This document shows positions 57,330-64,000 of a DNA stretch of 64,000 bases, one piece after another (the first letter of the stretch is position 1; each line of letters opens with the position of its first letter). The stretch is taken from positions 1-64,000 of the forward strand of contig WHVA01000484.1 in the NCBI GenBank assembly GCA_015179125.1, in the 5' to 3' direction. Both the position numbers and the translations under genes were made by a program. Source of the stretch: Gautieria morchelliformis (Eukaryota > Basidiomycota > Agaricomycetes > Gomphales > Gomphaceae). Under the pieces are notes generated by a model. The model was not told where the DNA came from. It did not search any database and saw nothing but the letters and a program-made list of their open reading frames with translations.

Positions 57330-57341
57330 CCTATATAAGTC
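57330..57341 (+). promoter_or_regulatory. TATA-like box of the GH17-like gene
   Basis: CCTATATAAGTC lies about 40 bp before the start codon at 57372, a usual distance for a fungal core promoter. Assignment is by motif only. Confidence 0.45.
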
Positions 57342-57371
57342 TCCCATACCTTATGAGTCGTGCGCTGTGCA

Positions 57372-58691
57372 ATGGGCTCTTCGCTCAGCTTCTTCTTTTG
57401 CGCCTGGTTGGCCCTGCTTGCTGTGTATCCAGCATTAGGTGCTCAAGCCTTAGCTGTAGGACAGAACTGCTTTCCTTTCGGCTCTGCCCATCTTAATGGT
57501 CTCAAAAAGCCTGGGTTAAGCCGTGATGAATGGTGGTGCCCTTCTGATCTTCAGTATGGCTTCATGGGGTGAGTTTTGTGCTAAAGCGGATATGAATGTA
57601 GCTATTGACCGAAATCTCCTTTAGCTTCAGCTATCCCCTCGAAATGGACAACTGCAGTGATCCTAGCAACTCGCTCGCTAAGATGAATAAAGACTTCCAA
57701 CGAATGAAATCAGAATTCGGGGCTACCATGGTGCGCATCTATGCGCCTCAGTGCAGAGATGAGTCTGTCTGGCGCAATCTTCTCCAGGCGGGCATAGCAA
57801 ATAATATGTGAGACTGCCAACGTTGTGAGGAGTTGACATCTGAACAATGCACCATGCTTCCTATCCAGGGCGGTTCTGCCCCAAGTCTGGTGGGGATTCG
57901 AGGCCAACCAGAGCCTATGGAAACTGACGGCTGCCTCAATCAAATCCGTTCTCTCTGACCCGTCTATGGGTCCTGTCGCGCCCTATGTCTTCCATTCTAT
58001 CGCCTTCGGATCTGAGCCGATTGGTGACTCTGTCGACGGCGGCCCTACCCAGTTCACCGCAGATCTGAAGGCGTTCAAAGCTAGCGTAGAACGATTCGGC
58101 ATACCCGTCACTATTTCGGAAGACTGGGATAGGCCTGGAATTATGAGTGGAACTAACTGGACAGGCCTGGGTCCCGTTGGACAGGAAATTGCGCCTGTGA
58201 TTGATTTGGTTCATGCACACAGTATGGTAGACAATTTTCAGCGTCATTTTAGACTGAGCTTCTCGACAGTTATGCCCTACTACCATGCGGACATCTTTCC
58301 GACTGTTCAAGAATCGACTATTTGGCCATATTTCGAGACTTATATACCATTTTTGCAACAAAATTTACCTGGGAAGCCCATCCTTATATCACAGGTTTAG
58401 TATCGCTCTATTCAATGCCTCACCTTCCACGATATTCCTGACACCCTGCTTGAGTAGACACTCTGGTCAAGCATTCAAGGTGGCAGCCATGACCGTGGCT
58501 TTGGCAATCCAGCTGAGAACATTGGTAACTTCACATTATATTGGGACATTATCCAGAGCAAGTGCGCGTATTTCAAGGAACACAAGGTTGGATGGTTTGT
58601 GCACACATATGACGACTCGCAGGAGCCTGGGCTGGGCATGATAGATGATGCTGGACACACCAAGATGAATTTTCATCCGCCAGTTTGTTGA
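57372..58691 (+). CDS. Secreted GH17-like glucanase family protein
   Basis: Five exons: 57372-57568, 57625-57807, 57869-58221, 58270-58394 and 58458-58691 (introns 48-63 nt, phases agree), 363 aa. A signal peptide (MGSSLSFFFCAWLALLAVYP) is followed by GFSYPLEMDNC, MVRIYAPQCRDESVWRNLLQ, VLPQVWWGFEANQSLW and SIAFGSEPIGD, which holds the likely acid/base Glu. Then come VHAHIMPYYHADIFPTVQES, GKPILISQ and the C-terminal VGWFVHTYDDSQEPGLGMID. The order matches fungal GH17-like beta-1,3-glucan-active proteins of the cell wall. The second catalytic Glu expected near the ISQ-T-W segment is not visible, as the sequence reads ISQTLWSSIQGGSHD, so activity is uncertain. A TATA-like box lies about 40 bp upstream. 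It is convergent with the P450 gene 343 bp downstream. Confidence 0.85.
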
Positions 58692-59034
58692 GAAAATGTA
58701 TCAATTGGGTTAGGTTCTGTGCCTTTGACTCGTTGGTACAGTGGGGTTTTGTATTGTTATTAACCTGCGCCAACATAGTTTGAACAACCTACGTTCCATT
58801 TGCAGATGTGAACGGGAAGGGTGGAGACATTATATATCACGATCAGATTGCGGTACGTCGGCTTTTCCATGATCGGACGGATGATTATTGTCTAGCCTCT
58901 CACGATCCGCTTTGGTGTTGACGCTTTTGAAGTGATTAGCGAATACGAGTGTAATTCATCAATGCGTGTGCGGGAGGAGTCATCGTGATACGACTGACGT
59001 ATTTATCCAAGAATGATTCAGGCATGGCATGATA

Positions 59035-61203
59035 TCAATGGTCTACCTTGTCAAATATGAGGCTCTTTGCAGCCTCTGACCGGATTTTAAATTCGCATTG
59101 GAAGGGTTCGGGATGTCTACAGACAGTTAGATGGTCATTCGGCTGGTGAAGGTCATAACCTACGACATAAATCCCGACGTGAAGGCGGCAAGGACGGGTA
59201 TTTCTTTCCCACTTCCGTCCCGTGCAGGTGTAATGTCGAATACCTTGAGGATCGAAGCAACGGCGATGAAAATCGAGTTGTCAGCCATATATCGACCTGG
59301 ACAAATTCTTCCTCGAAACATGGGTATTGCGTGTATATGATTTGTCGAGAGATCTCACCGCCTCCCGAACCCAAACGCGGCAATGGGATCCTTCACGCCC
59401 GGAACGAGGAAACGCTCAGGTATGAATTTGTCGGTATCTGGGCCATATGCCCGTTCGTCATGGAGCATGTACCTAAAGGCGGACAATTTGTCAGGACCAT
59501 TTTCCCTACAGGCAGGGAAATGTTCAACCAAGCGTTCCCAATTATGAGAGTCCCTTTGGGAATGAAGTAGTTTTTATATATGTCGACCTGGGTAACGGCG
59601 TGTGCAAGACCCGTAGGGACCACTGGCTGCCATCGATGAAGCTCCTTACAGACCAACTCAATGTATGGAAGGTTTTCGCGGTCTCCAAACTGGGGCAGCC
59701 GATGCGGACCAATGACATTGTCCAGTTCCTCCTGGGCTTTACGCTGGACCTCTGGATAGAGCACCATAGCGAGGATAAATATATGGAGGGCGGAAACAGT
59801 CTGTGAAAGAGGAGTAAGTCATGCACGTCACCCGGTCTTAAAGCTCTATGGTTTTCACGGTATCAGAGCCAGCAGCATAAGCTGACGAGCCTGCGCCCCG
59901 AATAACATCTTCTTCGCCAGCAGGCTTGTTGGTCATATACGACATATCTTCTAGGAATGCGGCCGTAAAAGACGGCGTAGCGGTTCCTTCTGCCTTGAGA
60001 GTATTAAATTTTAATCATGTAAGTTTGTGATCCCCGTGACAGTGAGCTCGCCACTTACAATGGCTCTCTTTACGGCCTGGAAGGGCGCCACTGACATATC
60101 TGTAGTCGCCCGGTGCCAAACGTTTGCCAACCTGCGAAAGTTTGCTCCAGGCATCCAGGCAGGAACATACTTTACTGTTGCGATACAACGTCAGATATCA
60201 AAGACACGAGCAGAAACTCACATACACATTGGTATGGTATCCACGAGGAAAGTTCCAGCGTTCCCGGCTACAGTCATTCCATACATAGCGCTCTCTGCAG
60301 TGGCAATATAATGGTCGTCTTTAGGCTGCACTTTGATGCCGTATATTATCTTTCAAAAGAGCACAGAGCCTTTATAAACAACTCTCGCATTTGGTCTGAG
60401 TGCGCACCTCCATAATTATGGCGCCAGCCGTATGGCGTAAATGTTCAACAAATTCTGTAGGCGTCTCATATAACCGCTGAAGCAGCTCCCTTGGGCAAGA
60501 ACTACCATGAGCATATTGCATCAATGGAGAGGGACGAGAATAGCTTACTGCGTTCGTTGTGTCTGAATGGGGTGATATTCGGCGGAAGCAGTGGGATTAA
60601 ATTTCTGATGGAAAACTCTGCGATGCCTCCGCCACCATTCGCCATATCGCATAAACCCGAAATGCCAGTCAAATCCTATTCTGGGAGATGCACATCGATC
60701 TCAGTGCACGAGTTTATAAGAATCACTGTACGTACAAATCGTTGAGCATCGGGAACTCGCACCTGTCGGAATATATCGACGACGCCTTCTCAAACAAGTC
60801 GTAGGCGACTTCCGCTGAGTTGACGAACACCATGCCTTTTCCAAAAACTTTAATATAAACTAGATCACCTGTCAGGGTATCAGAGATGTTTTTCCATGTG
60901 CATTTATCGATATACAACAAACCATAGCTCTTGGCCCATTGCGAAAAGGTGTTCCATTCTTGTTCGCTAGGCATATCCGCCGCGTTTCCTATGATGAGTT
61001 TTCCAGGTGGTCCTGGGGGTAGACGTAATCCTAAAACACCCCATCGTAATGAAGTACAAGTAACAGAGGGGCCTTTTCAAATGCTTACCTTTAGGGACTC
61101 GAGATTCTGCCCACAGAGAACGAATTAACAACAGTAGCAAGGCAAAAGAACCCAACAGCAGGGCAGCATCCCAGGCTAGAGCTCCAGTTGTGACCATCAG
61201 CAT
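59035..61203 (-). CDS. Cytochrome P450 monooxygenase
   Basis: Twelve exons on the - strand: 61203-61089, 61030-60923, 60868-60736, 60680-60549, 60489-60408, 60349-60226, 60174-60059, 59993-59859, 59800-59529, 59472-59359, 59307-59164 and 59116-59035. Introns are 47-65 nt and every phase agrees, giving 518 aa, a normal length. Parts in order: an N-terminal membrane anchor (AALLLGSFALLLLLIRSLW), LRLPPGPPGKLIIGN, the C-helix region WWRRHRRVFHQKFNP, the I-helix AGSSAYAAGSDT, the K-helix ExxR in VCKELHRW, and the heme loop FGFGRRICPGRYMAD with the Cys ligand. The C-terminus is SHPEPFQCEFKIRS. It would act at the endoplasmic reticulum with a P450 reductase; the substrate is unknown. It resembles the multi-copy basidiomycete families annotated as O-methylsterigmatocystin oxidoreductase-like. 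No defect seen. Confidence 0.93.
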
Positions 61204-61347
61204 GATATTGGGAAAATTTGGCTGGGGTGGTCAAACGTCCAACTAGAGGGTTGGCGTCCCATGTAGCATATTAATACCAAAACGTGACACAGTCGGATTT
61301 AGTAAGTAGCCTATCGCGATAGAAGTTCGAGGGCGCTCCGGGATCAT

Positions 61348-61770
61348 TTAGACAACATGTGTCTTTTTTGCATTCACCCAGTACGTATAAGGAACGATCT
61401 CGAGGCCAAATGCAAATTAATCTAACAAGTCAGGTGGTTCTAAGTTTGCTGACGACTGTGATGATTGGTGTGAGGGGTCGAAGACGTACCCAGCAGAGGA
61501 AGATATGACTCATTTATGTCCACCTACACGGCAACAGTCTACATACAATAAACTAGTGACTCAACGCGACAACTCACCTGCAGAATTTGGGCACCATGCA
61601 TGCATCTGCCTATTGTTCGAGAACCTCCCAGGCGGAAACGTGTCAACGGCCCGATAAGCTCCGATACCGTTTGACAGATCCCAAGCGGACAACTGGAGAA
61701 CCACCCTTCAAATGAGGCCGCAATATGCAAGAATATAGGTCTTTTTGAGCGGACCGCGAACCGTGCACAG
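61348..61770. repeat. Orphan piece of the SDR-to-receptor spacer
   Basis: TTTAGACAACATGTGTC, GGTGTGAGGGGTCGAAGAC, GACTCAACGCGACAACTCAC and GAATTTGGGCACCATGCATG appear in the same order as in the spacers at 6400, 15000 and 50150. The piece stops near 61770 without a receptor gene. It lies 5.7 kb beyond SDR 6, whose own 3' flank loses the spacer at about 55735. Confidence 0.8.
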
Positions 61771-62910
61771 CTGCAGTAGGAGCTTGGAACTTTCCTCCGA
61801 TCCGGCATGCCCTGCAATCCAGCAGTGATCCACAGTAGAGGCGTTCAGTCCCGAGCTGAGAAGCAGCTTAACGACCAGCAGAGGTCACTGGTCGCACAAG
61901 CTCTTGTGGAACAAAGGGATAGTTCAAATGTTTTTGGTGGATGGTACCAGCGGCTTCAACAGCTCTCTGCCGACTTTGCCGGCAGTGGGGCAACCTGGTG
62001 CCGCCCGGCATCACTGGTGCTGACCATTTGAAGCACTCGCGCCCACTCCTACCCACCCTCGATCGGCACCACGCTGTTGCGCGTTGTCACACAACGCGCG
62101 TCAACACGTCCCATCGGATGTCGCCCGTACCCAACGCCAAGTGGCGGCCTTTGGTGCACCGTCGAGTTCCGCGAGAAACCTCATCACCACTCGCTCCTCC
62201 TTTGACGTGAGCGCTTTCATTCACCATCCGGCGCTGAAATTCACCAGCTCGAGGCCTCCCTCACTGTACCCCGCTGTCCACTCACGTGCCTATCTGAGCC
62301 CCACCCTGTTTCCTGTTGTCACACAACCCTTGGGATGGCTCTGACATGCCCCATCACCTGTCCATGCAGCACCCAATCATGGCCATTGGTGCCCCGTCCT
62401 GTGGCATGAAGAGCAATGTGCATGTGCAGCTACATGTTCTTCCCCTGGGAATTGTCAATACTAACAGCTATTTGGAGTACACAAGGCAGAGTCTGAAATA
62501 CATGCTGCCCAGTGCTGCCTGAAAATATTGAGCTGTATCTGTCCAACCATTGACGATTAAGAGGTGGAACTTGGTACACATTATATACTGTCACATCCCT
62601 GTAATTAGAGTGTATATAGATGTTATAGTATATTTATAATTCCTTATTTTGGCCATGTAGAAGGCTGAAAAGGCTCTGAGCAGGCAAACAGACATGCACC
62701 TCCATCCCCTTCCATAACCAGTTGATTACAGGCTTGTTTTCTGCTTCAAACATTTATACATGTACATTACTATAACCTGACAATGTTATAGCCCTTATTG
62801 AAAGAATTTGAGGGCATAATGATGCATATAAGCGCAATTATTCAAATATTAAATAACTAATAATAAGCCAGGTTCTTTACATCAAATGTTAGCTAATAAA
62901 GTCCATACTA
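61771..62910. other. Region without a supported gene
   Basis: Short open frames on the + strand (61807-62031, 61941-62210, 62084-62344) overlap each other and show no family pattern. From 62540 the sequence is AT-rich. It may be the degraded 5' part of the gypsy element whose gag fragment follows. Confidence 0.35.
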
Positions 62911-63512
62911 GCTAAAGCCCACGTGAAGCTGACCCACCCTGAACTATACGTGGGGGGATCAGACCTTGAAGAATTTGAGGTCTTTGTAGCAGCCATCTTG
63001 AGATGGCTCAAGATGAATTGCCTGCTAGGCCTGACCAGTGTAGACATGCAGGTTGGATACATAGGCACTTGCCTCACAGGCGAGGCCCAGGAATGGTTCC
63101 TTTGAAATGTGGAATGTTTCAATAGCCTGGTCTGTAACTGGACATTGGAAACAGTGATGGAGGGTCTGCAGAAGTGGGAATGTTTCAATGCCTGGTTTGT
63201 AACTGGACATTGGAAATGGTGATGGAGGGTCTGCAGAAGCGGTTCCTGCACATGCTAACATACTGCCATGCATTGAATATATTTGACACAGTCATGCAAG
63301 GCATGAAGACCATTCAGGAGATGCTGAGTGACCTGACAAAATACGTGGCACGTATGATACAGCTGCCAGACAACTACATGTTCTGGAGACAGTTCATGTC
63401 AGCATTGTGTGAGACATTGTGCAATGAAGTCCTCAATAACAGCTACAACACAGAGTCAAGCTCAATTGAGCAACTCTATGAGACAGCCTGCATGATAGAG
63501 GAGGCATCCTGA
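62911..63512 (+). pseudogene. Gypsy-type Gag fragment
   Basis: AKAHVKLTHPELYVGGSDLE, FVAAILRWLKMNCLLGLTSV and VGYIGTCLTGEAQEWFL have the pattern of the retrotransposon Gag core (start of capsid). The frame then stops, and after a 65-bp duplication it resumes as MEGLQKRFLHMLTYCHALNI, MLSDLTKYVARMIQLPDNYM, WRQFMSALCETLCNEVLNNS and EQLYETACMIEEAS. No protease, RT or integrase follows; a copia LTR begins at 63519. This is a dead relic. Confidence 0.7.
63111..63239 (+). repeat. 65-bp tandem duplication inside the Gag fragment
   Basis: GGAATGTTTCAATAGCCTGG..GAGGGTCTGCAGAAG at 63111-63175 is followed by a second, slightly diverged copy at 63177-63239. It breaks the Gag frame. Confidence 0.85.
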
Positions 63513-63518
63513 TATATC

Positions 63519-63837
63519 TGTAGATAGATGTACGCGCAGTAGTCTAAAGTATGAGAACTCAGTGAATGGGTGCTTCACTGAGTGCATGTGTATATCTACC
63601 TAAAGTATGAGAACTATACACGATGATGAGCATGCTGTAGCCTCGAGCATAATACGAATACGTACCTCAGTGAATGGGTGCTTCACTGAGGTACACCTAA
63701 CTACGGGTCTGATCTATATACTTGCTTCGGTCATTCAAGACCGAAGCTATTATCATCCTTCCTATTCTGATTGTCCGGTCGCGCTGTGTGCGACCCTGCT
63801 GCGTTCTATGCATACCTGTCATATCCTAACTCCAACA
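63519..63837 (-). repeat. 3' LTR of a copia element
   Basis: On the - strand it runs TGTTGGAGTTAGGATATGAC to ..ACATCTATCTACA, 319 bp, directly after a G-run polypurine tract (CTTAAGGGGGGGG) that follows the pol stop codon. It contains a direct repeat: CTCAGTGAAGCACCCATTCA with CTGAG occurs twice (about 63560 and 63675 on the + strand), each copy forming a hairpin. The element continues beyond the window. Confidence 0.88.
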
Positions 63838-63844
63838 CCCCCCC

Positions 63845-64000
63845 TTAAGCCGAACGCAGCCCAATGAGGCCATTCAGATGTAGGACCTTATGGTGCAGGA
63901 GGGCTTTGGTGAAGATGTCAGCAGCCATGTCTGCTGTTGGGACGTAGTCCACGTGAATGAGTCCGTCCCGGACAGCATGGCGTATGAAATGGTATCGGAT
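63845..64000 (-). CDS. Copia Pol, end of the RNase H domain (partial)
   Basis: Reading from the window edge: IRYHFIRHAVRDGLIHVDYV, PTADMAADIFTKALLHHKVL, then HLNGLIGLRSA and a TAA at 63845-63847. The pattern HIDIRYHFIRE-V--G-I-L-YVPT--Q-AD-LTK-L is the conserved end of copia reverse transcriptase/RNase H. The frame is intact over the 51 codons visible. The stop is 7 bp from the LTR, as usual for copia elements. Confidence 0.93.
   Translation of the reverse strand: MRYHFIRHAVRDGLIHVDYVPTADMAADIFTKALLHHKVLHLNGLIGLRSA

Larger units (their letters stand above)
55677..57371. other. Unique region between SDR 6 and the GH17-like gene
   Basis: The first 60 bp still resemble the SDR 3' flank; the rest is not part of the repeat. 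One possible small gene is listed at 56592-57013. The last 200 bp hold a TATA-like CCTATATAAGTC at about 57330 upstream of the GH17-like start. Confidence 0.45.

Noticed and set aside
61807..62522. Overlapping short + strand frames after the orphan spacer
   Set aside because: No domain, no consistent splice structure; possibly degraded retroelement sequence.

Overview
The window looks like a basidiomycete, probably Agaricomycete, genome. The genes are cut by many short introns (about 45-63 nt) with GT..AG ends and CTRAY-like branch points. The transposon set (PIF/Harbinger with a second ORF, RepHel Helitron, copia and gypsy elements, TIR miniature elements) and the protein families (multi-exon P450, GH17-like secreted protein, a WD40 protein with near-identical repeats) fit this group. 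All functions are read from sequence by eye; no database search was run.

Most of the first 55 kb is one amplified two-gene module repeated head to tail on the + strand: (i) a seven-transmembrane receptor-like gene with a signal peptide, a Cys-containing ectodomain and a cytoplasmic tail (seven copies, near 2.3, 7.1, 15.8, 21.7, 35.8, 42.9 and 51.0 kb), and (ii) a short-chain dehydrogenase/reductase (SDR) gene (six copies, near 5.5, 13.6, 19.0, 27.1, 48.9 and 54.5 kb). Shared deletions and duplications show that the first four modules alternate A-B-A-B, so the copied unit was a module pair of about 14 kb. Most copies carry visible damage (lost splice sites, indels, insertions, truncation). Receptor copy 7 is the cleanest in the parts I could read, and SDR copy 6 is the most diverged.

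The repeats are riddled with mobile elements. A Harbinger element (1-2300) replaces the 5' end of receptor 1. A 2.66-kb TIR element (10856-13517) carries its own gene. Two inverted members of one TIR family lie at 20584-21472 and 25464-27002, the second with a minisatellite core. A Helitron of about 6.5 kb (28842 to about 35321) has an uninterrupted 1772-codon RepHel gene and sits inside a solo LTR. A gag-only LTR element (44247-45680) and a 645-bp TIR element (46144-46788) are both inside receptor 6. A hAT-like miniature element (48202-48757) sits upstream of SDR 5. The far right end holds a gypsy gag fragment and the 3' end of a copia element that continues past the window.

Non-repeated genes sit between: an 844-aa protein with 14 WD40 repeats (39116-41886), a GH17-like secreted protein (57372-58691) and a complete 12-exon cytochrome P450 (59035-61203) convergent with it. 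A stray piece of the SDR-receptor spacer at 61348-61770 shows that the repeated array once extended past these two genes or was split by them. I saw no tRNA, rRNA or CRISPR array.
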